Source of the DNA: Peptoniphilus_A sp022767005
GTDB taxonomy: Bacteria; Bacillota; Clostridia; Tissierellales; Peptoniphilaceae
Assembly (NCBI RefSeq): GCF_050315115.1
Contig: NZ_JBNPOJ010000006.1
Location: forward strand, 47,393 to 111,392
DNA: 64,000 nt
Direction: 5' to 3'
Numbering within the stretch: the stretch's first letter is position 1; the number at the start of each line of letters is the position of its first letter. The notes under the pieces were generated by a model that did no database searches, was not told the DNA's origin, and was given only the letters and a program-made list of their open reading frames with translations. The translations under genes were made by a program, and so were the position numbers. Shown here in pieces: positions 45,401-52,928 of the stretch.

Positions 45401-45893
45401 CGCTTGGAAATCTTTCGTATCCCATTTCTATAAGTTTATTCTTCAATTCATCCACGGAAATTTGTGATTGCATCTTTATATTTATTTTGTAACTTGAAAA
45501 AATTTCCTTTTTCGTAATCTTTGCAGTAAGTGCATTTAGCGTAGTTACTACAATATTTGCGCTGCCCTTTGAAACTTCCGCCATTGCCTCAAGCCTTTTC
45601 TTTGTGTTTTCCTTAGACTTTGAGTCCTTATCATAAAAAAACACGTCCTTTTCTGGATAGAGAACGCAATTTCCACTAGAAATACTTAAAATATCTTCGT
45701 AAGTTTTTCTAGCAGTTACCCTATTTTGTGAAATTACACATACTTTTTTGCCAATATCACTAAAGGCAGGCGCAAAAAGAGAGAGCACTGCTTCTTCTGA
45801 ACCAAAAACAGCAGTGTTCTTTGAGTTTTTTATTGAATCACTTAGTTCCCTAAAGGATTTTAAATTCTTAACACTATCTATTAAAAAATTCAA
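42414..45893 (-). CDS. mfd: Transcription-repair coupling factor Mfd
   Basis: About 1160 residues. Mfd displaces stalled RNA polymerase and recruits UvrA. N-terminal UvrB-like region (FPSVEGVGQFSVRGSIIDIA), RNA-polymerase-interacting domain (IGDFVVHEAHGVGKYIG), then the RecG-like motor: LLCADVGYGKTEVALRAAFK (Walker A), LLIIDEEQRFGVRHKEKL, LTLTATPIPRTLQMSMIG and GRIGRSSRIAYAYF, with a TRCF C-terminal domain. The start is uncertain: TTG at 45893 (MNFLIDSVKNLK) behind GAGGTGG, or TTG at 45905 overlapping the pth stop. Confidence 0.95.
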   Translation of the reverse strand: MNFLIDSVKNLKSFRELSDSIKNSKNTAVFGSEEAVLSLFAPAFSDIGKKVCVISQNRVTARKTYEDILSISSGNCVLYPEKDVFFYDKDSKSKENTKKRLEAMAEVSKGSANIVVTTLNALTAKITKKEIFSSYKINIKMQSQISVDELKNKLIEMGYERFPSVEGVGQFSVRGSIIDIATSDANYRIELFDDEVDSIRSFEIDSQRSIEKCEEIDIFPIEDLILKRDEKKEIADKIKKDIAKTKLTGKEKDRLTEKFLRYVDRLENDETILNKDLILPYVNGDELSSFLDYLDNFIFLIDEPTRIVEREDELLVANGEKFAILIENGEVTKTHEKAFYDYKDIVYKLNENEVITFNALLKPPKMFTQKDIVNIKVKSVTNYMSKIKLFKDDLDYYSKNRFKVILLGATEKRAKRLFDHLVELGYSPELAKEHGDFRKYADLVVTTGALNDGIEFSDSKTVFINYSEIYGTFSKKKKNKVSKEKSLNFDDLKIGDFVVHEAHGVGKYIGTTRLSVSGIQKDYIVIEYGGEDKLFLPIESLDSIYKYVQEGKRAPKINKLNSLDWKKKKAHAKKSIDDMAEELIKLYATRENMKGYAFSKDSQYQREFEDAFIYEETSGQLTSSEEIKEDMEKPIPMDRLLCADVGYGKTEVALRAAFKAILDGKQVALLVPTTILAQQHYNTIKERFKNFPVGVGLLSRFRSKKDQKMDLEGLKNGNIDIIVGTHRLLSKDVHFKDLGLLIIDEEQRFGVRHKEKLRMLKENVDTLTLTATPIPRTLQMSMIGIRDMSVIDEPPEERFPVETYVLEYNNLMVREAILKEIERGGQVYFLYNKVSNMENKLLELRKLVPEATFAMANGQMSEKALEDTMIDFIEGNVDVLVCSTIIETGMDVPNANTMIITDSNRLGLSQLYQLRGRIGRSSRIAYAYFTYDRSSSISEVAQKRLQAIKEFTEFGSGHKIAERDLEIRGSGSILGSRQSGHIEQIGYDLYMKYLREAIMKLKGIEVEEKIDTTIDLKLDSFIPKEYIEDDRTRLEIYKKISVIDTEDAYSDLVEELIDRFSDFPDEVSNLMDIALLKNKAQKTNIKSIIEKNGEYRIKVEGEVSLEAIMELNNEFENISYSMGDENEIILTKLKYPLDDLKKLVTILHLHKNDTKSSKK

Positions 45894-45901
45894 CTTCCAC
45901 C

Positions 45902-46471
45902 TCAATAAATATTGTTATTATAAGAATTCATAGAAGCATCAATACCTCTATCCACGGCTTCAATAATTGCATCGGCACAGGCATCTATTGCATCTTCAAT
46001 GTGTTTTTTATCCTTTGCAGGAAAAGTGGATAGCACAAAACTTGCCAAATCTTCGTTGGGATGCTTTTTGCCAACACCAACTTTAAACCTAGCAAAATTT
46101 TTACTTCCTGTTAAATTTACAATTGACTTGAGTCCATTGTGTGTGCCGGCAGAGCCATTCTTTTTTATCTTTAACTGTGCAAACTCAATGTCTATGTCGT
46201 CTACTACTACTATTAAATCCTCTGGTTTTAATTTATAAAAATTCAAAATTTCAACTATTGACTCGCCAGAATTGTTCATAAAAGTATGGGGCTTTAGGAG
46301 AATAACCCTCTCTCCTGCTATTCTCCCTTCACCTACAAGCCCCTTAAATTTAATCTTATTAACTTTTATATTCAATTTATCGGCAAGTGCATCAATAGTG
46401 TTAAATCCAATGTTGTGTCTCGTGTCCTCGTACTTTTTTCCGGGATTTCCAAGACCTGCTATTATATACAC
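45902..46471 (-). CDS. pth: Peptidyl-tRNA hydrolase
   Basis: 189-residue enzyme that recycles peptidyl-tRNA. Signatures: IAGLGNPGKKYEDTRHNIGF (catalytic His), LLKPHTFMNNSGESI, VVVDDIDIEFAQLKIKKNGS followed by AGTHNGLKSI, and ARFKVGVGKK. Normal length. Between prs (9-base gap) and mfd in the glmU operon. Confidence 0.96.
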   Translation of the reverse strand: MYIIAGLGNPGKKYEDTRHNIGFNTIDALADKLNIKVNKIKFKGLVGEGRIAGERVILLKPHTFMNNSGESIVEILNFYKLKPEDLIVVVDDIDIEFAQLKIKKNGSAGTHNGLKSIVNLTGSKNFARFKVGVGKKHPNEDLASFVLSTFPAKDKKHIEDAIDACADAIIEAVDRGIDASMNSYNNNIY

Positions 46472-46480
46472 TAAATCACC

Positions 46481-47431
46481 TTATTCAAACATTTCACTAA
46501 CTGATGTTGAAGTGTTAATTCTCCTAATTGCTGATGCAAAAATTGGAGCAACAGACACAACATCAATTTTGTCAATTTTCTTTTCATCTGGAATTTCAAT
46601 TGTATCAGTGATTACAAATTTTTCAAGAGATGAATTTTTAATTCTTTCAATTGCAGGACCTGATAATACTCCGTGAGTTGCAGCTCCGTAAACATATTTT
46701 GCTCCTCTTGATTTTAATGCATCAGCTGCCTTAGTAATAGTTCCCGCAGTATCTGCTATATCGTCAACTAAAATAACAGATTTTCCGTCAACATCTCCAA
46801 TGATATTCATAACTTCAGATACATTTGCCTTTGGTCTTCTTTTTTCTATAATTGCAATTGGAAGATTTAATTCATTGGCAAATTTTCTAGTTCTAGTAAC
46901 TCCACCTAAATCTGGAGAAACAACTACAAAGTCATCTTCTCTTACAATATCTTTAAAATATCTTGCAAGATAAGGAATTGCTGTCAAGTGGTCAACAGGA
47001 ATATCAAAATAACCTTGGATTTGTCCTGCGTGAAGGTCCATTGCAACAACTCTATCCGCTCCAGCTTTAGTCAATAGGTCGGCAACAAGTTTTGATGTAA
47101 TAGGTTCTCTTGCCCTAGTCTTTCTATCTTGTCTTGCATATCCATAATAAGGAATAACTGCATTAATCCTTCCAGCAGATGCCCTCTTTAGTGCATCAAT
47201 TAAAATTAAAAGTTCCATTAAATTAGTATTAACTGGTGAAGAAGTAGATTGTATAACAAAAACATCCTTGCCTCTTACAGAAATACCAATATCAATAGAA
47301 ATTTCTCCGTCAGAAAAAGTTGAAACAGTGCAAGCGCCCTTTTCAATTCCCAAGTTTTCACAAATTCTATCTACAAGACTTATATTAGAATTCCCTGTAA
47401 ATACTACAATATCTCCGTTAACTGTGTTCAT
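46481..47431 (-). CDS. prs: Ribose-phosphate pyrophosphokinase
   Basis: 316 residues; makes PRPP from ribose-5-phosphate and ATP. Signatures: VDRICENLGIEKGACTVSTF and FSDGEISIDIGISVRGKDVF near the start, ALKRASAGRINAVIPYYGYA (ATP site), RQDRKTRAREPITSKLVADL, and the PRPP-binding block VILVDDIADTAGTITKAAD. Second gene of the glmU operon, as in Bacillus. Confidence 0.97.
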   Translation of the reverse strand: MNTVNGDIVVFTGNSNISLVDRICENLGIEKGACTVSTFSDGEISIDIGISVRGKDVFVIQSTSSPVNTNLMELLILIDALKRASAGRINAVIPYYGYARQDRKTRAREPITSKLVADLLTKAGADRVVAMDLHAGQIQGYFDIPVDHLTAIPYLARYFKDIVREDDFVVVSPDLGGVTRTRKFANELNLPIAIIEKRRPKANVSEVMNIIGDVDGKSVILVDDIADTAGTITKAADALKSRGAKYVYGAATHGVLSGPAIERIKNSSLEKFVITDTIEIPDEKKIDKIDVVSVAPIFASAIRRINTSTSVSEMFE

Positions 47432-47443
47432 AATTATGTCCTC

Positions 47444-48823
47444 CTATTTGACAAATCCTTTTCTTTTAACCCATCCATCTATATTTTTTTGAGTAGCTCT
47501 CTCTACTGAAAGCTGACCCTCTAAAACATCTTTAGTTATTGTCGAACCTGCTGCAATATAAGCGTTGTCTTCCACAATTATTGGCGCCACTAAATTAGAA
47601 TTAGAACCTATGAAGGCATTGTCGCCAACCTTTGTCCTGAACTTTTCTCTGCCATTGTAATTTACAAAAACAACCCCACAACCAATGTTTACGCCACTTC
47701 CAACATCGGCATCACCTATATAAGCAAGATGACTCATCTTAGAACCATTTCCAATATTTGAATTTTTAACTTCGACAAAATTTCCAATTTTACAATTTTC
47801 TCCAACCCTAGAATTTGGTCTAAGATGAGCGTAAGGACCCACAGTAGTTCCTCTTCCAATAGTTGAATCCTCTATTTCAGAAGATCTAATAATTACATCT
47901 TCTCCAATTTCAGAATTTTTTATTGTAGAAGAATAAATTTCTACGCCTTCTTTTATTACAGAATATCTATCAATGCGAGTGCCTGGATAAATCATTACAT
48001 CACTTTCAATTTCTGCACCCCATTCAATATATGTAGACTTTGGATCAACTATTCCAACGCCCCTTAGCATATACTCTTTATTTATCTTTTCTTGTAAAAT
48101 TTCTGTTGCAACAGAAAGTTCATATCTCGAATTTACTCCAAGAATTTCTCTAGTATCTCTTAGCTTAAAGGAATCAACCTTTTTGCCATCTTCAACTAAA
48201 ATTTCAAGGGCATCTGTAATATACATTTCATTTGCCGCATTATCTGTGTCGATTTTTGAAAGGGCAAATTTAAGAGAAGCACCTTTAAAGGCAAAAACCC
48301 CCGAATTAATTTCACGAATTAACTTTTGTTTTTCATTTGCATCTTTTTCTTCAACTATCGCAACAACATTTGCATTTTCATCTCTTACGATTCTGCCATA
48401 ATTTGTAGGATCCTTCATATCAGCCGACAAAACTGTAACATCGTTATTTCTCTCTTCATGGAATTTCAAAAAGCAGGAAATAGTTGAATTTGAAATTATG
48501 GGAGTATCACCATTTAAAATAATAACTGTATCTTCATCTTCTATTTTATCAAGAGCATTTAAAACAGCAAAACCTGTTCCATAGGGCACATCGTCGCCAA
48601 TGGGCTGCTCAATAAATTCTACATCTTCGTCTTCTTTAAAAGCGTCACATACTTTTTCCTTATTGTGTCCAACAACTATAATATTCTTTTCTATTTGCGA
48701 ATGCTTGCAAGAATTTAGGACATAAAAAAGCATGGGTCTTCCAAGAATTTCATGAAGTACCTTTGGCTTTTTGGACTTCATTCTCGTTCCCTCTCCTGCT
48801 GCCAGGATTACTGAAACTTTCAT
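47444..48823 (-). CDS. glmU: Bifunctional GlmU (GlcN-1-P acetyltransferase / GlcNAc-1-P uridyltransferase)
   Basis: 459 residues; makes UDP-GlcNAc for peptidoglycan. The N-terminal uridyltransferase carries LAAGEGTRMKSKKPKVLHEI and NGDTP. The C-terminal left-handed beta helix shows hexapeptide repeats (GPYAHLRPNSRVGENCKIGN, FVEVKNSNIGNGSKMSHLAY, IGDADVGSGVNIGCG) and the catalytic-site region VNYNGREKFRTKVGDNAFIG. First gene of the operon; divergent from the cysK leader. Confidence 0.97.
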   Translation of the reverse strand: MKVSVILAAGEGTRMKSKKPKVLHEILGRPMLFYVLNSCKHSQIEKNIIVVGHNKEKVCDAFKEDEDVEFIEQPIGDDVPYGTGFAVLNALDKIEDEDTVIILNGDTPIISNSTISCFLKFHEERNNDVTVLSADMKDPTNYGRIVRDENANVVAIVEEKDANEKQKLIREINSGVFAFKGASLKFALSKIDTDNAANEMYITDALEILVEDGKKVDSFKLRDTREILGVNSRYELSVATEILQEKINKEYMLRGVGIVDPKSTYIEWGAEIESDVMIYPGTRIDRYSVIKEGVEIYSSTIKNSEIGEDVIIRSSEIEDSTIGRGTTVGPYAHLRPNSRVGENCKIGNFVEVKNSNIGNGSKMSHLAYIGDADVGSGVNIGCGVVFVNYNGREKFRTKVGDNAFIGSNSNLVAPIIVEDNAYIAAGSTITKDVLEGQLSVERATQKNIDGWVKRKGFVK

Positions 48824-48986
48824 AAAACACCTCTTTTTATTTACTTATTACATTATAACTAAGTTGTCCTATTATATTCAAGAAAATTCGAGAATTTATT
48901 TAATTTTAAAAATTTTTAGCATAAAAATAATTTTTAAACCAGATTTTTATGTAAATAACTTAAAGGTAAACAAATTTTATCATAGC

Positions 48987-49015
48987 TTGACAAAATGTTT
49001 TTTTGATAGTATAGT
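48987..49015 (+). promoter_or_regulatory. Promoter of the cysK-cysE leader transcript
   Basis: TTGACA (48987-48992), a 17-base spacer, TATAGT (49010-49015). A transcript would begin near 49022, 20 bases before the leader peptide start codon. Confidence 0.85.
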
Positions 49016-49041
49016 TAACACATATTGATGAGGCGATAAAA

Positions 49042-49125
49042 ATGAAAAACTTTAAAAACTTTAAAAATTTCACAAGCCAAGCATTCTGTTGTTGTCCTAT
49101 AAAAAATTTTATAGGACTTATTTGA
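49042..49125 (+). CDS. Candidate cysteine leader peptide (27 aa, three consecutive Cys)
   Basis: Short ORF with ribosome binding site GAGG (49030-49033) and ATG at 49042. It encodes MKNFKNFKNF, then TSQAF, CCC (TGT codons at 49087-49095), then PIKNFIGLI. It is the only gene-like object between the promoter and the terminator at 49164-49197, and cysK-cysE follow. Repeated codons for the operon's own end product in a leader ORF are the hallmark of ribosome-mediated attenuation. The stop codon (49123-49125) places a terminating ribosome over the antiterminator strand. Too short for family recognition; function is inferred. Confidence 0.7.
   Translation: MKNFKNFKNFTSQAFCCCPIKNFIGLI
49094..49117 (+). 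promoter_or_regulatory. Leader hairpin at the cysteine codons
   Basis: GTCCTATAAAA (49094-49104) and TTTTATAGGAC (49107-49117) form a perfect inverted repeat that begins inside the third Cys codon. CATTC (49082-49086) with GAATG (49124-49128) can extend it downward. A ribosome waiting at the Cys codons would keep it open. Confidence 0.7.
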
Positions 49126-49129
49126 ATGT

Positions 49130-49179
49130 GAATCAATATATTAAAATTTTTTAAGAAGATTTTGAGAGTATATGAATTC
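49130..49179 (+). promoter_or_regulatory. Candidate antiterminator pairing
   Basis: GAATCAATATATT (49130-49142) can pair with AGTATATGAATTC (49167-49179): 12 pairs with two single-base bulges (49136 and 49175). The second strand is most of the left arm and loop of the terminator at 49164-49197, so the two structures exclude each other. Confidence 0.6.
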
Positions 49180-49197
49180 ATATGCTCTCTTTTTTTA
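49164..49197 (+). terminator. Attenuator terminator upstream of cysK
   Basis: GAGAGTATATG, loop AATT, CATATGCTCTC (one G-U pair), followed by TTTTTTT. It stands between the leader promoter and cysK, with no other gene before it except the leader ORF, so it must be passed for cysK expression. Confidence 0.85.
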
Positions 49198-49217
49198 TTT
49201 ATTTTTATGAGGAAGAA

Positions 49218-50108
49218 ATGACAAAATTATTAGAAACAATTGGTAAATCAAAATTAGTTCAATTAGAAAAAATTGGCAATGGCAAAATTTTTGTCAAAGT
49301 GGAAAAATCTAACCCCGCAGGTTCAATCAAAGATAGAGCTGCTCTTTATATGATAAAAGGAGCAATAAAAGATGGTTCGCTAAAAGAAGGAATGGAAATA
49401 GTTGAGCCAACTAGCGGCAATACTGGAATTGCCATTGCAATGATAGGTCGAGCCCTTGGCTACAAAGTAAATATTGTAATGCCTTCTTCCATGTCCATAG
49501 AAAGAAGAAATTTAATTGAAGCCTTTGGTGCAAACTTAATTTTAACTGGCGAAGGAGCAATGCAAGCCGCAGTTGATAAAGCAAAGGAACTAGTTGCAAC
49601 AGGAAATTATTTTATGCCAAACCAATTTGAAAACAAATACAATGCACTTGCTCACGAGGAAACTACTGGTCCAGAAATTTATAGTGAATTAAAAGAAATT
49701 AATGGTTTTGTAGCAGGGATTGGAACTGGCGGAACTGTAACTGGCGTTGGAAGATTTTTAAAATCAAAGGATGCATCTATTAAAGTTTGGGGACTTGAAC
49801 CAGAAGAATCTCCAATGATCACAAGGGGAGAATCTGGCGGACACAAAATTCAAGGCATTGGTGCAAACTTTATTCCAAAAGTTTTAGACCAAAAAATTCT
49901 CGACAAGACTATTACAGTAAAATCAGAAGAAGCAATTGAAATGGCGAAAAGACTTTCTAGTGAAGAAGGGCTTTTAGTGGGTATATCCGCTGGGGCAAAT
50001 GTGGTTGGTGCATTAAAGATGCAAAAAGAAATTGGCGGCAACATTGTAACAGTTGCCCCTGACTCTGCAGAAAGGTATATGTCTACAGACTTGTTTAAAA
50101 ATGAATAA
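49218..50108 (+). CDS. cysK: Cysteine synthase A (O-acetylserine sulfhydrylase)
   Basis: 296-residue PLP enzyme joining O-acetylserine and sulfide to cysteine. Signatures: KVEKSNPAGSIKDRAALYMI (PLP lysine in SIKDRAA), VEPTSGNTGIAIAMIG (substrate loop), GIGTGGTVTGVGRFLK (phosphate cup) and EEGLLVGISAGANVVGAL. The ATG at 49218 behind GAGGAA is preferred to an in-frame ATG at 49182 that lies in the terminator stem. Overlaps cysE by 8 bases. Expected to be controlled by the upstream Cys leader. Confidence 0.95.
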   Translation: MTKLLETIGKSKLVQLEKIGNGKIFVKVEKSNPAGSIKDRAALYMIKGAIKDGSLKEGMEIVEPTSGNTGIAIAMIGRALGYKVNIVMPSSMSIERRNLIEAFGANLILTGEGAMQAAVDKAKELVATGNYFMPNQFENKYNALAHEETTGPEIYSELKEINGFVAGIGTGGTVTGVGRFLKSKDASIKVWGLEPEESPMITRGESGGHKIQGIGANFIPKVLDQKILDKTITVKSEEAIEMAKRLSSEEGLLVGISAGANVVGALKMQKEIGGNIVTVAPDSAERYMSTDLFKNE

Positions 50109-50652
50109 TTTTTTTAAAGAATTAAAATCTTATGGAAAATTTATTTTAAAGGAAGACCCCGCTTGTAAAAGTTTATTTGAGGCAATATTTATGTATCCAA
50201 TTGTCCATGCAATGATTAACCACAGAATTGCACATTACTTTTACAAAAAAAATCACACCACTCTCGCCCGATGGTTTTCTCAAAAAGCAAGAAAGAAAAC
50301 GGGAATTGAAATTCATCCTGGTGCAAAAATTGGCAAAAATCTCTTCATTGACCATGGCATGGCTGTGGTCATTGGAGAAACTGCAGAAATTGGCGACAAC
50401 TGTCATATGTATCACAATATCACTCTTGGCGGAACGGGAAATGAAAAAGAAAAAAAGAGACATCCCACAGTTGGCAACAATGTTATAATAGGAACAGGCG
50501 CAACTGTCCTTGGACCAGTTGTCATTGGTGACGGTGCGAAAATCGGAGCAGGTGCTCTCGTCTTAGATGACATTCCACCAAACTCAACTGCAGTTGGCGT
50601 GCCAGCCAAAGTTGTAAAATTCCACGATCCCAGTGAAAATATATTTCACTAA
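50101..50652 (+). CDS. cysE: Serine O-acetyltransferase
   Basis: 183-residue enzyme making O-acetylserine, the substrate of CysK. Signatures: EDPACKSLFEAIFMYPIVHA, then HRIAHYFYKK, GIEIHPGAKIGKNLFIDHGM, VVIGETAEIGDNCHMYHNIT and LGGTG, followed by hexapeptide repeats of the left-handed beta helix (VIIGTGATVLGPVVIGDGAK). Start at ATG 50101, overlapping the cysK stop, because the conserved part begins at MNNFFKELKSYGK. It lacks the long N-terminal extension of the E. coli enzyme, as in many Firmicutes. Confidence 0.95.
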   Translation: MNNFFKELKSYGKFILKEDPACKSLFEAIFMYPIVHAMINHRIAHYFYKKNHTTLARWFSQKARKKTGIEIHPGAKIGKNLFIDHGMAVVIGETAEIGDNCHMYHNITLGGTGNEKEKKRHPTVGNNVIIGTGATVLGPVVIGDGAKIGAGALVLDDIPPNSTAVGVPAKVVKFHDPSENIFH

Positions 50653-50672
50653 TTCTATTTAATGGAGGTAAT

Positions 50673-51503
50673 ATGTTTAAAATAGGTCCCCATCTTTCCT
50701 CATCAAAGGTTTATGCAAATATGGGTGAAGTTGCACTTTCAATTTCTGCCAACACTTTTCAATTTTTTTCACGAAACCCCAGAGGTTCCAAGATGAAAAA
50801 ATTAGACGAAAAGGACATAAATAAATTGATGACTATTGCAAAAGAAAATAATTTTGGTTCCTTGCTTGCCCATGCCCCTTACACAGTAAATCCGTGTTCA
50901 TCTAAGGAATCTGTAAGAGAATTTGCAAACTTAGTTTTAGCAGAAGATTTAGAAAGACTAAAATATTTTAAAAACACTTATTACAATTTTCATCCTGGAT
51001 CACACACTGGAATGGGAATTGAAAAAGCAATAGAAATAATTTCTGCACAGCTTAACTCTGTACTGAGAGAAGACCAAGAAACCATAGTTTTACTAGAAAC
51101 CATGGCTGGAAAGGGCACAGAAGTTGGCTCGAAATTTGAAGAAATTGCAAAAATAATCGAAGGAGTGCATCTAAAAGAAAAAGTTGGAGTTTGTATGGAC
51201 ACTTGTCACATTCACGAAGCAGGTTACGACATAGTAAATAATTTAGATGATGTCCTTGATGAATTTGATAAAATAATTGGACTAGACAAGCTCTATGCAA
51301 TACATCTAAACGACAGCAAAAACGAAAGATTTGCTCACAAAGATAGACACGAAAAAATTGGCGAAGGAAAAATTGGACTTGAAGCAATAAAAAGAATAAT
51401 AAATCACGAAAAATTAAGAGATCTTCCCTTCTATCTCGAAACTCCAACAGATGTAGAAGGTCATAAAAGAGAAATAGCCCTTTTAAAATCCCTAAGAGAA
51501 TAA
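50673..51503 (+). CDS. nfo: Endonuclease IV (AP endonuclease)
   Basis: 276-residue zinc-dependent AP endonuclease for base-excision repair. Signatures: KIGPHLSSSKVYANMGEVAL at the N-terminus, TFQFFSRNPRGSK, LLAHAPYTVNPCS, NFHPGSHTGMGIEKAIEII, VLLETMAGKGTEVG, VGVCMDTCHIHEAGYDI, AIHLNDSKNERFAHKDRHEK and LPFYLETP, covering the metal-binding His, Glu and Asp set. RBS GGAGG. It lies 20 bases after cysE and may be co-transcribed with it. Confidence 0.96.
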   Translation: MFKIGPHLSSSKVYANMGEVALSISANTFQFFSRNPRGSKMKKLDEKDINKLMTIAKENNFGSLLAHAPYTVNPCSSKESVREFANLVLAEDLERLKYFKNTYYNFHPGSHTGMGIEKAIEIISAQLNSVLREDQETIVLLETMAGKGTEVGSKFEEIAKIIEGVHLKEKVGVCMDTCHIHEAGYDIVNNLDDVLDEFDKIIGLDKLYAIHLNDSKNERFAHKDRHEKIGEGKIGLEAIKRIINHEKLRDLPFYLETPTDVEGHKREIALLKSLRE

Positions 51504-51618
51504 TTTCATAAAATAAAATACAAATATTATTATACTCAAATTGAGCACATAACTTTTAATACCTCATTAAATATTAGGGAAACGACTTGACGATAAAAAT
51601 TTAATTAATTTTTGCATT

Positions 51619-51647
51619 AAAAAAACTGCCACTAGGGCAGTTTTTAT
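51619..51647 (-). terminator. Terminator after rplL (also faces nfo)
   Basis: AAAAACTGCC, loop, GGCAGTTTTT: symmetrical stem with T-runs on both strands, ending rplJL on the minus strand and possibly nfo on the plus strand. Confidence 0.9.
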
Positions 51648-51660
51648 GTTTAAAATTAAA

Positions 51661-52044
51661 TTACTTAACTTCTACAGTTGCTCCAACTTCTTCAAGTTTA
51701 GCTTTGATTTCTTCAGCTTCGTCTTTTGAAACGCCTTCTTTAACAGCTTTAGGAGCTCCGTCAACTACAGCTTTTGCTTCTTTAAGTCCAAGTCCAGTAA
51801 CGTCTTTAACAACTTTGATTACTTTAACTTTTTCTTGTCCTGCTTCAGTAATTACTACATCAAATTCTGTTTTTTCTTCTTCTGCTGCTGGTGCTGCTCC
51901 GCCTGCTACTGGTGCTGCTACAACTGCTGCTGGTGCTGCTGCTGAAACTCCGAATTCTTCTTCAAGAGCTTTAACTACTTCTGATAATTCTAATACTGTA
52001 AGTTCTTTAACTTCTTCAATTAATTTTTCTACTTTTTCTGACAT
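51661..52044 (-). CDS. rplL: Ribosomal protein L7/L12
   Basis: 127 residues; the flexible stalk protein that recruits translation factors. N-terminal dimer domain (VEKLIEEVKELTVLELSEVV), Ala-rich hinge (AAAPAAVVAAPVAGGAAPAA), and C-terminal domain EKTEFDVVITEAGQEKVKVI, VTGLGLKEAKAVVDGAPKAV. Last gene of the ribosomal cluster; same transcript as rplJ. Confidence 0.98.
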   Translation of the reverse strand: MSEKVEKLIEEVKELTVLELSEVVKALEEEFGVSAAAPAAVVAAPVAGGAAPAAEEEKTEFDVVITEAGQEKVKVIKVVKDVTGLGLKEAKAVVDGAPKAVKEGVSKDEAEEIKAKLEEVGATVEVK

Positions 52045-52089
52045 TTTATTCCTCCGTAATTTTTATTATTTTAATTTTCTTCGCATATA

Positions 52090-52626
52090 TTATGCTGCTT
52101 CATTTTCTTTCTTATCAGCGATTTGAGCAATAACTCTTGCAAATCCTGATAATGTTCCATTCAATACATTAGCAAATCCTTGGATTGGAGCATTCAAGCC
52201 GCCAAGCACTTGTGCAACAAGAACTTCCTTAGATGGTAATTTAGCAAGGGCATCAATTTCAGGTAATGATAATACCTTTCCATCAACATAACCTGCTTTA
52301 ATTTCTAATGCATCATGACTTTCTGCAAAATCTGATGAAATTTTTGCTGCAGATGCTGGATCTTCCATTCCGAAAGCTACAGCGCTTGGTCCCTTTAAAT
52401 ACTCTTCAAGACCTTCTACACCTAATTCTTCAAAAGCACGTCTCATCATTGTGTTTTTGTAAACTTTATAATCAACATTTGCTTCTCTGAATTTACTTCT
52501 AAGTTCAGTTGCTTCTTCAACTGTTAATCCTCTATAATTTACAAGTACAATTGATTGTGCTCCTTGAATTTTTTCTTTAATTTCATCAACAAGGGCTTGT
52601 TTTGATTGTAATTTTTCTTCTTTCAA
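52090..52626 (-). CDS. rplJ: Ribosomal protein L10
   Basis: 178 residues; forms the base of the L7/L12 stalk. Signatures: KQALVDEIKEKIQGAQSIVL, VNYRGLTVEEATELRSKFRE and YKVYKNTMMRRAFEELGVEG near the start, and helices ending LSGFARVIAQIADKK for L12 binding. Preceded by an L10 leader RNA and a consensus promoter, so rplJL has autogenous control separate from rplKA. Confidence 0.97.
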   Translation of the reverse strand: MKEEKLQSKQALVDEIKEKIQGAQSIVLVNYRGLTVEEATELRSKFREANVDYKVYKNTMMRRAFEELGVEGLEEYLKGPSAVAFGMEDPASAAKISSDFAESHDALEIKAGYVDGKVLSLPEIDALAKLPSKEVLVAQVLGGLNAPIQGFANVLNGTLSGFARVIAQIADKKENEAA

Positions 52627-52639
52627 TTTGTCACCCCCA

Positions 52640-52742
52640 AATAAAAAAATCTCACGCCGCCGTGAGATGTGAAAATCAAATAAATCCGAATTTCAAACCT
52701 CGGTAGGACTTATGGCAATGCCACCTACTGTCTGCGGCTTAA
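52640..52742 (-). ncRNA. L10 leader (autogenous regulatory RNA of rplJL)
   Basis: Minus strand: AAGCCGCAGACAGTAGGTGG near the 5' end and CCTACCGAGG after it give the GCAGACAGTAGGTGG / CCTACCGAGG pairing typical of the ribosomal L10 leader. The 3' part holds a terminator hairpin ATCTCACG, loop GCGG, CGTGAGAT and a T-run (52642-52668) just before rplJ. L10(L12)4 binding should favour termination. Confidence 0.85.
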
Positions 52743-52752
52743 TAACATTAAT

Positions 52753-52781
52753 ATTATATATAGTCTTATATGCTTTGTCAA
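52753..52781 (-). promoter_or_regulatory. Promoter of rplJL
   Basis: Minus-strand TTGACA (52776-52781), 17-base spacer, TATAAT (52753-52758): a full consensus promoter directly ahead of the L10 leader. Confidence 0.92.
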
Positions 52782-52804
52782 GGCTTTTTTTGATTTAATT
52801 AAAA

Positions 52805-52836
52805 AACCACAGATTTCATGTAGAAGTCTGTGGTCT
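52805..52836 (-). terminator. Terminator after the second rplA-tail copy
   Basis: Minus-strand CCACAGACTTC, loop TACAT, GAAATCTGTGG (one bulge), then TTTTTTAATT. It follows the direct repeat at 52837-52863. Confidence 0.8.
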
Positions 52837-52863
52837 TAGGTGTTTTTATTTTTCCATTAATTT
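52837..52863 (-). repeat. Direct repeat, copy of the rplA 3' end
   Basis: 27 bases identical to 53513-53539. Read on the minus strand it contains the last five rplA codons (Lys-Leu-Met-Glu-Lys), the stop and 8 bases beyond. Upstream flanks differ, so this copy is not part of a gene. Confidence 0.9.
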
Positions 52864-52928
52864 TTGTCAGTAAATTTTAATTCAAAAAATTTTTACCATA
52901 ATTTACTGCATTAAATAATTTTTACTTA

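Noticed and set aside
49022..49217. T-box riboswitch upstream of cysK
   Set aside because: No T-box sequence (AGGGTGG-like) or Stem I features are visible; the short ORF with Cys codons and simple hairpins fits peptide-based attenuation better.
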